DNA of 64,000 bases from Promethearchaeota archaeon (GCA_013375495.1 JABXKC010000012.1:21057-85056), one strand, 5' to 3'. Counted from the first letter of the stretch, positions 53,930 to 63,440 are shown. Numbers and translations are program-made. Notes: generated by a model from the letters alone, not told the origin.

Positions 53930-54574
53930 TTAAATTACTTTTTTTATCAAGGCTTTTGTATTCTTTAAACGAACGTAGTTTTCTCTTTCGTTTTCTTCTA
54001 ATATCTCTTTAATTTTTTTAATTTCGAGTTGTAACTCAGGAATTATTACATTCTTTAATCCTTTAATTCTCCTGTTTATTTTCTTGTAAGATAGAGATAT
54101 TTTTAACATTATATCTTCTAATCTTGCATAGACAATGAGATGTTCAAAAAATTCCTCTAAAACTATTATTAAATCATCAAGGTAATGACTTGAATTTTCA
54201 AAGGAATATGCAGGAAGTAATTCCTCCTTTATCAATTCATATTCTATTACAGGTATTAACGATCCAATCTTTTTAAAATACTTTACATCTATCGTAGGTT
54301 TGTACTGGAGTTTACTCAACTTACTGATTAAGCTAAAATCTCTTTTTCCCATTTCTTTATAAGTTTGATGAAGCTTAATCATAGTTTCTTTGTATAAATC
54401 GATGAAGGTTTCACGACTCCTTAAATAACTATCCCAATTTTCTTTAATCTCAAACATTAGTTGCTCTAATTTAAATTTTAAAAAGTTTTCACCTTTAACC
54501 GCAAAAGTTAATCTCTTCTGCAACGAGAGTAGATTAGTTTTTGTGGGCCGGAGTTCACGAAAGGACGCTTTTAA
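53930..54574 (-). CDS. atpD: A-type ATP synthase subunit D; start codon unclear
   Basis: The rotor-shaft subunit: two long coiled-coil helices and a V-I-P-E-L-x-x-x-I-K-K-I-x-E-x-L-E-E-N-E-R-E-N segment near the end, as in the family. The first standard start is a TTG at 54523, but the preceding 17 codons are open and encode L-R-P-T-K-T-N-L-L-S-L, the family's conserved N-terminus (P-T-(R/K)-x-x-L-L-x-L). These codons begin directly after, and in frame with, the TAA stop of subunit B, and none is ATG/GTG/TTG/ATT; GGAGAGGTG precedes them. Either a non-standard codon near 54568-54574 is used, or B-stop readthrough occurs, or there is a sequence error. Confidence 0.85.
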   Translation of the reverse strand, partial: LKASFRELRPTKTNLLSLQKRLTFAVKGENFLKFKLEQLMFEIKENWDSYLRSRETFIDLYKETMIKLHQTYKEMGKRDFSLISKLSKLQYKPTIDVKYFKKIGSLIPVIEYELIKEELLPAYSFENSSHYLDDLIIVLEEFFEHLIVYARLEDIMLKISLSYKKINRRIKGLKNVIIPELQLEIKKIKEILEENERENYVRLKNTKALIKKVI

Positions 54575-55966
54575 TTACACCTCTCCAACATAATATTTAT
54601 CGATTAATTGTTGGTGGATTCTAAATAATTGGTGCCTTGGCATATGAGATAAAGCTTTCCAAGCAATATCTAGCGTTGAATTGATATCTCTTTCTTCAGA
54701 ATAACTTTGATTTAAAAAAGTTTGCTCGAAGACTTCTCCAAATTTCAATAAAGCCTTCTGATTATAATTTAATCCATCTTCTCCGACAATCGAAATAAGA
54801 TCTCTAACTTCAAGAGTAGCGGAGTAAGAAGATAATAATTGAGAGCTAACATCCGCATGGTCTTCTCTGGTAGTATCTTTACCAATCGCATCTTTCATTA
54901 ACCGGGAAATAGAAGCTAAAACCTCAAGCGGAGGATAAATTCCTTTTTTATCTAAATTGCGATTTAGAACTAATTGCCCTTCGGTAATATATCCAGTAGT
55001 ATCCGGAATAGGGTGGGCTATATCTCCACCTGGCATTGTCAGAATCGGTATTTGTGTTATAGTACCCTTTTTACCCTTAATTTTTCCAGTTCTTTCATAA
55101 AGGGAAGCAAAATCAGTATATAAATATCCGGGGTATCCCTTCCTGCTAGGAATCTCTTCTTTAGCAGAGCTAAGCTCCCTTAAAGCTTCCGCATAATTGG
55201 TCATGTCAATTAATATTACGAGAACGTGCATATCTTTTTCAAACGCAAAATATTCTGCCGTTGATAAAGCTACACGAGGAACTATTAATCTTTCCATTAT
55301 TGGATCGTCAGCAAAATTGATAAAAGAAATAATATTCTGAATATTTCCACTCTCTTGAAAACGTTTCATGAAAAAAATCGCTTCATCCTGGATGATTCCT
55401 ATCCCACAAAAAATTATTAAGAAAGGTTCTTCGGTCAATACTTTGGCTTGAGTAACAATTTGAGCTGCTAATAAATTATGGGGCATTCCTTGATCGCTAA
55501 AAATGGGGAGTTTTTGTCCTCTAATTAATGTAAAAAGGCCATCTATCACAGAGATCCCTGTTTGGATAACTTCTGAAGGATATTCTCGAGCGAATGGATT
55601 AATTGGTAAACCGTTTATATCTCTTTCTATTTCAGTTAATATTTCAGATTGTAATACTTGTTTAGTATTAATATCAATCGGCTTTCCTAAGGAGTTAAAT
55701 ACTCTTCCAAACATATCACTAGATATTTTTATTTTGAATGAATCTTCAGTGAAGATAATTATAGAATTTTCTGAAGAAAGTCCAGCTGTATCTTCAAATA
55801 CTTCGATAGTTATCGTACTTTGGTCCATTTTCACTACTTGACCCGTACGTTCTTTTCCATCGTTTGTTTGAATTTTGACGATCTCACCATATTGTACATC
55901 GTGTTTATTATCTAAAAACACTAAAGGTCCAATAATTTTTTTGATCTTTCGATAAATTACGCTCAT
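54575..55966 (-). CDS. atpB: A-type ATP synthase subunit B
   Basis: 463 residues. It is the non-catalytic partner of the A subunit: the P-loop region reads F-S-D-Q-G-M-P-H-N (about 168-176) instead of a Walker A. The segment E-E-I-P-S-R-K-G-Y-P-G-Y-L-Y-T-D-F-A-S-L-Y-E-R and the C-terminal helix bundle are standard. Its ATG overlaps the A stop (ATGA), so translation is coupled. Intact and full length. Confidence 0.95.
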   Translation of the reverse strand: MSVIYRKIKKIIGPLVFLDNKHDVQYGEIVKIQTNDGKERTGQVVKMDQSTITIEVFEDTAGLSSENSIIIFTEDSFKIKISSDMFGRVFNSLGKPIDINTKQVLQSEILTEIERDINGLPINPFAREYPSEVIQTGISVIDGLFTLIRGQKLPIFSDQGMPHNLLAAQIVTQAKVLTEEPFLIIFCGIGIIQDEAIFFMKRFQESGNIQNIISFINFADDPIMERLIVPRVALSTAEYFAFEKDMHVLVILIDMTNYAEALRELSSAKEEIPSRKGYPGYLYTDFASLYERTGKIKGKKGTITQIPILTMPGGDIAHPIPDTTGYITEGQLVLNRNLDKKGIYPPLEVLASISRLMKDAIGKDTTREDHADVSSQLLSSYSATLEVRDLISIVGEDGLNYNQKALLKFGEVFEQTFLNQSYSEERDINSTLDIAWKALSHMPRHQLFRIHQQLIDKYYVGEV

Positions 55967-57804
55967 TTTTTCTTAAAAACACCGTGTAATAATTTTAAAG
56001 ATTCTATTTCATTAATCAGTTTACTTCTTAAGTTTTCTAAGTTTTTAAAGTCATTATTTGAAACTGAACGACCAATTCTAAGGATCTCATTTACAACCTT
56101 AAGTTCTTTGATTTCTTCGATTAAATATCCTTGATTTATTAACTGATTACCTTCGTTATACAATAATAATATGAGTTTTACAAACCCAATTAATTTTCTA
56201 ATCCCTGTAAAGCAGTCAATCGAATCAAATGCATTTTGAATTAGAAAGCTATTTCTAGTTATTCTAGCAATAAAAAGGATAAATTGTTGATTTTCAGGTA
56301 AATTTTCTTCACCTACTAACTGGACAATATTTTTAAGTTCATTCTCTTGAGATAGCAAGCTATTTATTTTTTTTCGACACTCATACCAATCTATGTCTAT
56401 CTCAGGCCAATAAATATCTCTTTCATACCACCAATCAGAGATGAATTCAGGGTATTTTGAATATGAGTTTAGCCAATTTATTGCGGGGTAGTGCTTGGAG
56501 TATGCTAGATTTGCGTCTAATGCCCAAAATGCTTGAACAAAACGCTTAGTTGTTGAAGTTACGGGCTCACTGAAATCTCCTGAAGGAGGAGACACTGAAC
56601 CGATAATAGTTAAAGAACCATAATTCTCTTTTCCTAAATCTTCATCCCCAAAAAGATTAACGAAGCCGGCTCTTTCATAAAAACTAGAAATCTTAGAAGG
56701 TAAATACGCAGGATATCCTTCTTCAGCGGGCATTTCTTCTAATAATCCAGAAATTTCTCTCAAGGATTCTGCCCACCTTGAGGTACTATCAGCTAAAACG
56801 GCTACGTCGAAGCCCATATCTCTATAATACTCTCCAATAGTAACTCCAGAGAAAATACTGGCCTCTCGAGCAGATACAGGCATATTTGAAGTATTCGCAA
56901 TGATAACAATTCGTTCCAGTAATGAGTGACCGGTAGTTGGGTCAGTGATTTCAGAGAATTGTTTTAGAACATCTGCTATTTCATTTCCGCGTTCTCCACA
57001 TCCAACAAAAATTATAACATCTGCGTTGCTCCATTTTGCTAAAGATTGTTGAATTACGGTTTTACCCGTTCCAAAACCACCAGGAACCGCTACTGTGCCT
57101 CCTTTTACTATTGGAAATAATAAATCAATTACCCTCATTCCGGTTATTAGTGGTTCTTGAGGATAACTTCGTTCTTTATATGGTCTATGCTTTGTAATTG
57201 GCCATTTCTGAATCATATTAAAGGATTTTTCTTGTGATCCTCTTTTTAAACGATAGATATCATCAATTACCGTATACTCCCCTTCCTCTGCTATATAAGT
57301 AATTTTTCCAAAAACGCCTACCGGAACCATTATTTTATGCTCAATAAGTTGAGTCTCTTGAACAACTCCAATAACATATCCCGTACTTACAAAATCATCA
57401 ACCTTCCGTAATGGCTTAAACACCCATTTTTTCTCCCTTGATAGGGATGGATTATCTGCGCCTCTCTCTAAAAAACCGCCCTCTTCAGATTTTAAAAAAA
57501 TTGCTTCTAGAGGTCTCTGAATACCATCAAATATTTTACCTAATAATCCCGGACCTAATTCCATGGATAACGGTTCTTGTAAACTTATAACTTCTTCATT
57601 TAGTTTTAAATTATTAGTATTTTCAAATACTTTTGCGATCACATGATCGGGATAAATTTGAATGACTTCACCTAAAATTTTATGCTTAGACTCCCTAATT
57701 AAATCATTTAAGCGTACTTGGTCTTCTAAGCCCTTAATCTCTATTAAGGCTCCATTTATGGATGAAATGTATCCAGATTTAATTTTTTCTTGTGTTTCAT
57801 TCAT
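55963..57804 (-). CDS. atpA: A-type ATP synthase catalytic subunit A (A1)
   Basis: 613 residues. The P-loop is G-G-F-G-T-G-K-T (242-249; the usual archaeal form is G-x-F-G-x-G-K-T), followed by the intact G-C-G-E271-R272-G-N-E motif and D-S-T-S-R-W-A-E. The non-homologous bulge domain (about 110-190) typical of A/V subunits is present. It hydrolyses or makes ATP at the interface with B. The start overlaps the E stop by 8 bases. Clear paralogue of the protein at 49149-50978, sharing long identical stretches such as [16 protein letters not shown]. Confidence 0.95.
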   Translation of the reverse strand: MNETQEKIKSGYISSINGALIEIKGLEDQVRLNDLIRESKHKILGEVIQIYPDHVIAKVFENTNNLKLNEEVISLQEPLSMELGPGLLGKIFDGIQRPLEAIFLKSEEGGFLERGADNPSLSREKKWVFKPLRKVDDFVSTGYVIGVVQETQLIEHKIMVPVGVFGKITYIAEEGEYTVIDDIYRLKRGSQEKSFNMIQKWPITKHRPYKERSYPQEPLITGMRVIDLLFPIVKGGTVAVPGGFGTGKTVIQQSLAKWSNADVIIFVGCGERGNEIADVLKQFSEITDPTTGHSLLERIVIIANTSNMPVSAREASIFSGVTIGEYYRDMGFDVAVLADSTSRWAESLREISGLLEEMPAEEGYPAYLPSKISSFYERAGFVNLFGDEDLGKENYGSLTIIGSVSPPSGDFSEPVTSTTKRFVQAFWALDANLAYSKHYPAINWLNSYSKYPEFISDWWYERDIYWPEIDIDWYECRKKINSLLSQENELKNIVQLVGEENLPENQQFILFIARITRNSFLIQNAFDSIDCFTGIRKLIGFVKLILLLYNEGNQLINQGYLIEEIKELKVVNEILRIGRSVSNNDFKNLENLRSKLINEIESLKLLHGVFKKK

Positions 57805-58519
57805 AATCCTTTAAGTAATTATCTAAAGCTAATTTTTGATTTTGAATAAATTGAACATAATCATTTTCAAGCTTTTGAATATCTGATTCCGAATCTGAAA
57901 AAATTTTTGAAAACTCAATCTCTATAATTGAAGTGTGCTTTTTTAATTCATTTTCAATTGTATAATTATAAGAAATATTTCCTGCTAACACGACGCAAAT
58001 AAAACCTCCTGTGAAATCTTTTTCTGATTTCTTTAACTTGACTTTGTTCTTAAAAATTTTTTCTATTTGTTCATTATTATTACTAAAAAAGGCGTAGTCT
58101 CTTGAATTTAAGGTAATAATAATCTCTGGCGGCTTATCAACAATATATTTAATAGTTTCAAGAGTTTTTATTATAAACTTAGCGTAATTGGGATAGTTGT
58201 TTTTTATTTTATTGTTTATTAAAGCTGTTAAGTCAGAAATCAGCTCTAACATTAACATATTTTTAGATTTCAATACTTCTTCTTTAATTTTTAAAAGAGT
58301 TGAAGAGAGAGAACTATTTAATAATTTGTTAAATGTTTCATTAAAGTGCGCTTTCATCTTTAAAGAACTTTCTCTTGTTCTCTCCTTATTTTTCTTCTTA
58401 GCTTCTGCTATTTGAAAGAGAGTTTGTTGATTGATGCTTTTTATGTCAATTTCTGCTTGCCTTATTAAATACAACCCCAATTTCCCAAACCTTTCCTTTA
58501 TTTCATGTCCTTCACTAAT
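57797..58519 (-). CDS. atpE: A-type ATP synthase subunit E, apparent ATT start
   Basis: Using the ATT at 58519 gives a 240-residue protein beginning (M)-S-E-G-H-E-I-K-E-R-F-G-K-L-G. The first conventional start, TTG at 58480, would remove 13 residues that continue smoothly into the helix and leave a 55-base gap. With ATT the gap to F is 16 bases and AAGGTGG lies 6 bases upstream, an ideal ribosome-binding site. No ATG/GTG/TTG exists between the upstream in-frame TGA and 58480. The protein has the long N-terminal helix and C-terminal globular domain of peripheral-stalk E subunits. Confidence 0.85.
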   Translation of the reverse strand: MSEGHEIKERFGKLGLYLIRQAEIDIKSINQQTLFQIAEAKKKNKERTRESSLKMKAHFNETFNKLLNSSLSSTLLKIKEEVLKSKNMLMLELISDLTALINNKIKNNYPNYAKFIIKTLETIKYIVDKPPEIIITLNSRDYAFFSNNNEQIEKIFKNKVKLKKSEKDFTGGFICVVLAGNISYNYTIENELKKHTSIIEIEFSKIFSDSESDIQKLENDYVQFIQNQKLALDNYLKDYE

Positions 58520-58525
58520 GGCTGA

Positions 58526-58532
58526 CCACCTT
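58526..58532 (-). promoter_or_regulatory. Shine-Dalgarno site supporting the atpE ATT start
   Basis: AAGGTGG on the minus strand ends 6 bases before the ATT at 58519, the usual spacing for initiation. Confidence 0.6.
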
Positions 58533-58535
58533 CAA

Positions 58536-58853
58536 TTATATAATATCCGCTATTAATTCATGAATCTTATCAAATATCTTATCGCGATTTTTAATATCTG
58601 GTTGAAAAATATCTGGTAAAAGATATACAAAAGGAATCCTATTATTAGTCTTAAAATCCATAATATATTCAAGAAGTTCGTCTGGTAACTCCATATTTAT
58701 TATTATCATGGCTATTGATGACCTTTTTATTAAATTCTCGAATATTTTGATAAATTCTTCTTTATTATCGACGGCAGTCCCTTCAATACCTAGGAGTCCA
58801 AATAAGGAGACTATTTCGTCATAACCAATAACATGAATTTTTTCATCGGGCAT
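58536..58853 (-). CDS. atpF: A-type ATP synthase subunit F
   Basis: 105 residues, normal size. The start K-I-H-V-I-G-Y-D-E-I-V-S-L-F-G-L-L-G-I-E-G matches the family's G-D-x-x-x-x-x-G-F-x-L-x-G-I-x pattern with G-Y-D in place of G-D; the later P-F-V-Y-L-L-P strand is also typical. It binds the central shaft D. Its ATG shares one base with the stop of the H-type gene (TAATG). Confidence 0.82.
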   Translation of the reverse strand: MPDEKIHVIGYDEIVSLFGLLGIEGTAVDNKEEFIKIFENLIKRSSIAMIIINMELPDELLEYIMDFKTNNRIPFVYLLPDIFQPDIKNRDKIFDKIHELIADII

Positions 58854-59164
58854 TAAAAATCAAATCCTAATTTTTCAAATAGTAAACTAGTTAATCCTTC
58901 TTTATTTTCTTGGTAATATTTTACGATATTATTACATAAATTCGTCAATAATTCTTCAAAATTTACAGATTTCTCATTTATTTTGGTAGAAACTTTAGCT
59001 AACGCAGTGTTAATAATTTCTTGATTTTTATAAATTGTATTTTCCATTTCCTTTTCTTGAGAATTCCTAGCATTTCGAATATCTTCTAAACTTTCTTTTT
59101 TAGCTTTCTCAGTTAAATCATCATAAATTTTTTCGATTTCTTCAACCCATTTAAAAATTTCCAT
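58853..59164 (-). CDS. atpH: A-type ATP synthase subunit H (peripheral stalk coiled coil)
   Basis: 103 residues, one long heptad-patterned helix rich in Glu/Lys. Length, composition and position before F match the H/G stalk subunit that pairs with E. The last 30 residues are more hydrophobic. Identity comes mainly from position because coiled coils carry little family signal. Confidence 0.7.
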   Translation of the reverse strand: MEIFKWVEEIEKIYDDLTEKAKKESLEDIRNARNSQEKEMENTIYKNQEIINTALAKVSTKINEKSVNFEELLTNLCNNIVKYYQENKEGLTSLLFEKLGFDF

Positions 59165-59217
59165 TATTTTAAAACCTAACTTACTATTTTTTATTTATTA
59201 AATGATTAATTTCATAT

Positions 59218-60261
59218 CTATAACTTTTTTAATACTTTAAACTTCTTATGAATAATTTTAATTACTCTTGGTAGGATATCAAACTTGATCTCTTTTTCTT
59301 TTTTTATTAAAACTTCTAATATCTTAAATATTGTGAAAAAGTCAATATCGTCGATTTTAATTTTAAATTTTTTGAAATAATAATCAATGTAAAATTGTTC
59401 TATTGACCTAATTATATGTTTAGTGTCAATTTTTAATTTAATGAAAATCTGATCTGTTTTTATTACATTCCTAAGAAATGCTTCCACGCTTAAGAGAAAA
59501 TCGTCAGTAGTCTTAAGATTTAACAAATAGCTGAGTTTATCCTCATTTAAAAATAAATAATTATCCACTAAAAATTGTGATAATAATTTTCTATCGATTT
59601 TATTTTTAATTCCTCTATAAATCACATTTAAGTTATAAATCTCAGTTTTATACTTCACAAATAACGAGATCATTATTTTTTCTTTTTTATTTAAATTCTT
59701 TACTTGCTCTCTGAGATGATTAAAATATAATTGATCCAAAAATGCCTCCAATACAAAAATCTCTTTATTTTTCTTAAAATAAAGAATCCCTTCTCTAATA
59801 GGAATATTATATAAAGTTTTTTTAAGAAATATTTGAATTTCATCTAAAGTAGTGAGTTTAAGCAAATCTTCAATGAATTCTGTGTTATCTAAATATATTT
59901 CAACTAAAAAGTTAATATTTTTTCTCCTTTCCTCTTGTTTCATCCCAATTATTAAACTGATGATTATCTGTTTGAGATTTTGAATTTCGTACTTCAATAG
60001 GTAGTTTTTTAGAAATTTTCTCATATTTAGAGGAGAAAATTGTTGGATTTTTCCGATTAGTTTAATATAATTATTCATTAAAGCGCCTTCGATTTCTTCT
60101 ATAGTATAATCCTTTACCTCAATATTTGGATAAAAAGGTTGAATGAGGTCTATAAAAGTTTCAATGTCGTAGACTGTTTTCAATCTTCTTAAGGTATCAT
60201 CATCAATAATTAAATTTTGATAAATTGATAATTTGATAAATGTATACGCATAAGATGGAAT
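59218..60261 (-). CDS. atpC: A-type ATP synthase subunit C, apparent ATT start
   Basis: All-helical subunit linking the c ring to the shaft. The first conventional start (TTG, 60183) leaves out 26 codons encoding P-S-Y-A-Y-T-F-I-K-L-S...D-D-D-T-L-R-R-L, which match the family's P-S-K-Y-A-Y-x-N-A-R-V...L-L-S-x-E-D-L-x-R-L start. Only ATT (60261, 60264) and ATA (60267) stand at the expected position; AGGTGA is 12-18 bases before them. Total 347 residues. The first half is more diverged than usual. Confidence 0.82.
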   Translation of the reverse strand: MPSYAYTFIKLSIYQNLIIDDDTLRRLKTVYDIETFIDLIQPFYPNIEVKDYTIEEIEGALMNNYIKLIGKIQQFSPLNMRKFLKNYLLKYEIQNLKQIIISLIIGMKQEERRKNINFLVEIYLDNTEFIEDLLKLTTLDEIQIFLKKTLYNIPIREGILYFKKNKEIFVLEAFLDQLYFNHLREQVKNLNKKEKIMISLFVKYKTEIYNLNVIYRGIKNKIDRKLLSQFLVDNYLFLNEDKLSYLLNLKTTDDFLLSVEAFLRNVIKTDQIFIKLKIDTKHIIRSIEQFYIDYYFKKFKIKIDDIDFFTIFKILEVLIKKEKEIKFDILPRVIKIIHKKFKVLKKL

Positions 60262-60313
60262 AATTATACTCGTGTAAAATCACCTAACTATAGAATTAAA
60301 ATAATAAACGAAA

Positions 60314-60685
60314 TTAAATCGGGTTAGGAATTTTTGTCCAGAGTAAGATTGCTACAATTAAACCATACACGGCTAACGCTTCGCACAATGCTACAATCAA
60401 AAATGCTTTAAAAAAACTTTCTTCTCTCTCGGATAAGGACGATATAGCTGCTGTACCTACCGTTCTTATAGCCATAGCACTACCTAATACTGACGCAGCG
60501 AGTGCTATTGCTGCTGAAATAGCTAATATTGCAGCTGTTGGTGAGTTATAATAATCAAAACTCTCTGTTTGTGCCGCTACCATCGTTATAACGCCATCTA
60601 CACTTAGAAATACAAATAGCACAAGCACTAACTGAAATAACCCGAGTAAAAGATAAAATTTCTTCTTTCCATTCATAGAATTCAC
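60314..60685 (-). CDS. atpK: A-type ATP synthase subunit K (c ring)
   Basis: 123 residues. An N-terminal hydrophobic segment (about 9-38), possibly a cleaved leader, precedes one c-type hairpin: a small-residue helix A-I-L-A-I-S-A-A-I-A-L-A-A-S-V-L-G-S-A-M-A, a polar loop, and F-F-K-A-F-L-I-V-A-L-C-E-A-L-A-V-Y-G-L-I-V-A-I-L-L with the ion-binding Glu (about 102). Ala follows the Glu instead of the Ser/Thr common in sodium-binding rings, so proton use is more likely, but this is weak evidence. A TATA-like element lies on the minus strand near 60700-60711, so this may be the first gene of the operon. Confidence 0.88.
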   Translation of the reverse strand: MNSMNGKKKFYLLLGLFQLVLVLFVFLSVDGVITMVAAQTESFDYYNSPTAAILAISAAIALAASVLGSAMAIRTVGTAAISSLSEREESFFKAFLIVALCEALAVYGLIVAILLWTKIPNPI

Positions 60686-60699
60686 AACTTTTACTTGTT

Positions 60700-60711
60700 T
60701 TTATAAATATT
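60700..60711 (-). promoter_or_regulatory. Candidate TATA box of the ATPase operon
   Basis: On the minus strand ATTTATAAAAAC lies about 21 bases before the first ATG (60685) and about 30 before the second (60676), compatible with a leaderless transcript starting at the second ATG. Confidence 0.4.
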
Positions 60712-60840
60712 ATTTTAAAATAAAATAGTAAAAGTATGTGTATAAATTTTTCTAATTATTCCTATAAATTCGAAATTTGTCTAAAAATCAACAAACTGCT
60801 TCATGGATAGGAAGGAATATAATATATAGGGATTTAATGA

Positions 60841-61485
60841 TTATTGGTATAACAACACCCTCATTAGATCCGCAATATCGTGAACTCGATCTGCCATCTG
60901 TTCTAAAAGAACTATGCTATCTCTAACCCTCAACAGAGTTCTGATATCTTCAACATTAGAGTATATGAACTCAAGAAATTGCCTGTAAGTTCTGTCGATC
61001 TCGGATTCACGTTCATGAATAGTTGTAGTATTTCCAAAAACCATATCTGGTTTGTCTCTTAAGTTCTTTATGGCAGTTTTTAAAATGTCAACCATTTCCA
61101 TAACTTGGTTTAATAGCTTATGATATTTCTTTTTAATTTCTTTTGCAATCTTTCCATCTAATTTAATTTTAGCCAGCATATCAACAAATTCAAGAGGATA
61201 ATTAATGATGTTATCCATTCTCAGCACTAAATTTACGTAAGCCCCAAGATTAAAGGCTTCTGCTTCTGAAAAATTTCGTATTAATCGTATTTTTAACTCG
61301 TCAGCTTCCTCTTCAGATAATTGCATTTTACTCTTCTTCTTTTCTAGATTTTTTTTATTAGATTCAAAATCTTCTGCCCAAGCGGAGTAGTATACTCCCA
61401 TATCACTAGTTACACTATAAATTATTCTAGAATGCTCTATGAGAAGCGTAATGATTTCTTCTTTAACCTTTCTATTAGATGACAT
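60841..61485 (-). CDS. DUF47/PhoU-like phosphate-transport regulator
   Basis: About 214 residues from the ATG at 61485 (an in-frame TTG at 61497 adds four). A helical-bundle protein with the DUF47 pattern: an N-terminal block, an E-A-D-E-L-K-I-R-L-I segment and a C-terminal A-D-R-V-H-D-I-A-D-L-M-R (about 198-209), where Asp/His/Glu residues bind metal in the family. Usually paired with a Pit phosphate transporter, which is absent here. Same strand as the ATPase operon but separated from K by 155 bases. Confidence 0.72.
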   Translation of the reverse strand: MSSNRKVKEEIITLLIEHSRIIYSVTSDMGVYYSAWAEDFESNKKNLEKKKSKMQLSEEEADELKIRLIRNFSEAEAFNLGAYVNLVLRMDNIINYPLEFVDMLAKIKLDGKIAKEIKKKYHKLLNQVMEMVDILKTAIKNLRDKPDMVFGNTTTIHERESEIDRTYRQFLEFIYSNVEDIRTLLRVRDSIVLLEQMADRVHDIADLMRVLLYQ

Positions 61486-61665
61486 TTTTAGAATCACTAA
61501 ATTATAAATATTCTATGAATATAATATGATTAAATAAATAAAAATCATCAGTTTTTAAAGGAATCTAATTAAAAAAGATTAATAGTATCTGTTATTTATA
61601 AGAATTATAATGGATTTTGAATCATTTCTATTTAAATCTATTATTTATAGAATACGCGAATAAGG

Positions 61666-62466
61666 GTGTATTTAGCTAAAATGGGATTAAAGTCGAAAAT
61701 GAAAGATTGGCGCAAATATTCTGAAATGTCTAATTTAGGGATTATAGCTCGCCGAAAATTTTTTAACAACGCCTTTGACGGAGCTCTAACTTGTGCGGGT
61801 ATAGTGAGTGGAAGCTTTATAATATTCCTATCAAATCCGGGTCAAAATTTAAGCTCAACTATTATTGTGATAACAGGATTTTCCACAGCTTTAGCAATTG
61901 GTATAAGTGGCCTATGGGGGGCGTTTCTCTCTGAAGAAGCCGAACGAAAGAAAAAAATGTTTGACTTAAAAAAAGAAATGGTAATTTTTAAAGAAGAAAC
62001 TGGCGAAAGTGATGAAAGTAAAGAGATAACTAAAAAAAAACATACTAAGAAAGTGAATTTAGAGAAAATTGAGATTCAAAAAGCAATGATCACTCCCATT
62101 AATATAGAGCACCCAGATCAATATGGTAAAGATTTTCTAAACAATAAGAAGGATAAAAATAATGAGAATAAATCATTAATAGAGCAATCAGAAAGATTTG
62201 CAACCATAGTTGCATCCTTAGTAGACGGAGGTGCTCCTGTTCTGGGATCAGTCCTCCCACTATTACCTTTTTTCTTTGGTACAGTTTTATCGTTGTTTCA
62301 TTTTATCATATCTTACGCTGTATTGGTCGGTATATTAGTTTATTTAGGGATTTTCCTCGGAAATATTTCTGGCGGAGGCCGTTTAAAATATACTTTACAC
62401 CTTGTTACAGCGGGTATCACTACTTTAATCGTATCCCTACTGCTTGAATTAGCCATCTCACCTTAA
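61666..62466 (+). CDS. VIT/CCC1-like metal transporter, paralogue 1
   Basis: 266 residues (GTG start; ATG at 61681 is also plausible). TM1-2 contain A-F-D-G-A-L-T-C-A-G-I-V-S-G-S and G-I-S-G-L-W-G-A-F-L-S-E-E-A-E, the pattern of vacuolar iron transporter family helices with metal-binding Asp/Glu. A 75-residue highly charged cytosolic segment follows, then D-G-G-A-P-V-L-G-S and three further TMs. The inserted segment corresponds to the metal-binding domain of plant VIT1 in position. Probable Fe(II)/Mn(II) export or storage. Confidence 0.7.
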   Translation: MYLAKMGLKSKMKDWRKYSEMSNLGIIARRKFFNNAFDGALTCAGIVSGSFIIFLSNPGQNLSSTIIVITGFSTALAIGISGLWGAFLSEEAERKKKMFDLKKEMVIFKEETGESDESKEITKKKHTKKVNLEKIEIQKAMITPINIEHPDQYGKDFLNNKKDKNNENKSLIEQSERFATIVASLVDGGAPVLGSVLPLLPFFFGTVLSLFHFIISYAVLVGILVYLGIFLGNISGGGRLKYTLHLVTAGITTLIVSLLLELAISP

Positions 62467-62639
62467 TTTAAATTTTAACTGTAATTTAATTTAGTATTTC
62501 TCAAACATTATGTATATAAGTGATAATAACCAAATAGGAATAAAGAGCAATTAGAATCTCAGTTTTATTTTAAAACAAACCAATTTAGAATAATAAAGAT
62601 CATTAAAAAGTAATGTGATCCCTGTAAAAATAGTTTAAA

Positions 62640-63359
62640 ATGATTGATAAGGTTAAAACCTACGCCAATATTACCGATTTTTTATCCATTGCCCGTCGTT
62701 ATTTTGTAAATAACTTTTACGACGGTATATTGACTGTTTTAGGTATTATTCTTGGTTTTTTTATTTCAATACTGAGAGGAAATCAACTAACTATAAATAG
62801 TTATCTTGTTCTATTAACAGGTTTTGCGACTTCTATTTCAATGTTAGTATCTGGGTTGAGTGGGTCATATATTTCGGAAAAAGCAGAACTAAGAAAATTA
62901 AAATTAGAATTAGACAAAGCGATGGTGCTAGTAGAGGAGGAACAAAAAAATGAAGAAGATATTAAAGTTGAAAACGAAGAAATCGAGAAAGCTATGATAA
63001 CTATAAATCTAAATCGTAAAAATGAGAGAAAGAAAAGAGGAGTTAAGAATCCAAAAAGCAAGAAGAAAAAAGTAAAAACTATACAGGAAAAAGCAGAACG
63101 ATTCGCATCCATAGTGGTTTCACTTGTAAATGGTTGTGCTCCTTTTTTAGGAGGGATTATTCCACTAATTCCTTTCTTTTTAACAGAAAATTCAGGTTTT
63201 GACACTTTCATTTATTCCTTTTTAATAATCTTTGTTTGTATTGTTCTACTCGGTAGTTTTGTAGGTTTTATTTCGCAAGAATCAATATTAAAAAACATCC
63301 TTCAAATGTTAGCTGCTTTTGGAATAACTATGTTAATATCTATTTTATTGTTAAATTAA
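62640..63359 (+). CDS. VIT/CCC1-like metal transporter, paralogue 2
   Basis: 239 residues, tandem paralogue of the previous gene with the same order: basic start, F-Y-D-G-I-L-T-V-L-G-I-I-L-G, G-L-S-G-S-Y-I-S-E-K-A-E, Lys/Glu-rich segment, V-N-G-C-A-P-F-L-G-G and closing TMs. Gly and Asp/Glu positions are kept in both. The charged segments share little sequence apart from E-I-x-K-A-M-I-T and the E-R-F-A-(T/S)-I-V block. Two different copies could form a heterodimer or differ in metal. Confidence 0.7.
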   Translation: MIDKVKTYANITDFLSIARRYFVNNFYDGILTVLGIILGFFISILRGNQLTINSYLVLLTGFATSISMLVSGLSGSYISEKAELRKLKLELDKAMVLVEEEQKNEEDIKVENEEIEKAMITINLNRKNERKKRGVKNPKSKKKKVKTIQEKAERFASIVVSLVNGCAPFLGGIIPLIPFFLTENSGFDTFIYSFLIIFVCIVLLGSFVGFISQESILKNILQMLAAFGITMLISILLLN

Positions 63360-63440
63360 GATAAAATTAGATTTTATCGAAAAATTAAAATTTTTAAGAT
63401 AATTTCTTTACAAAAATTAATTCATTTTAACTGATTAAAA

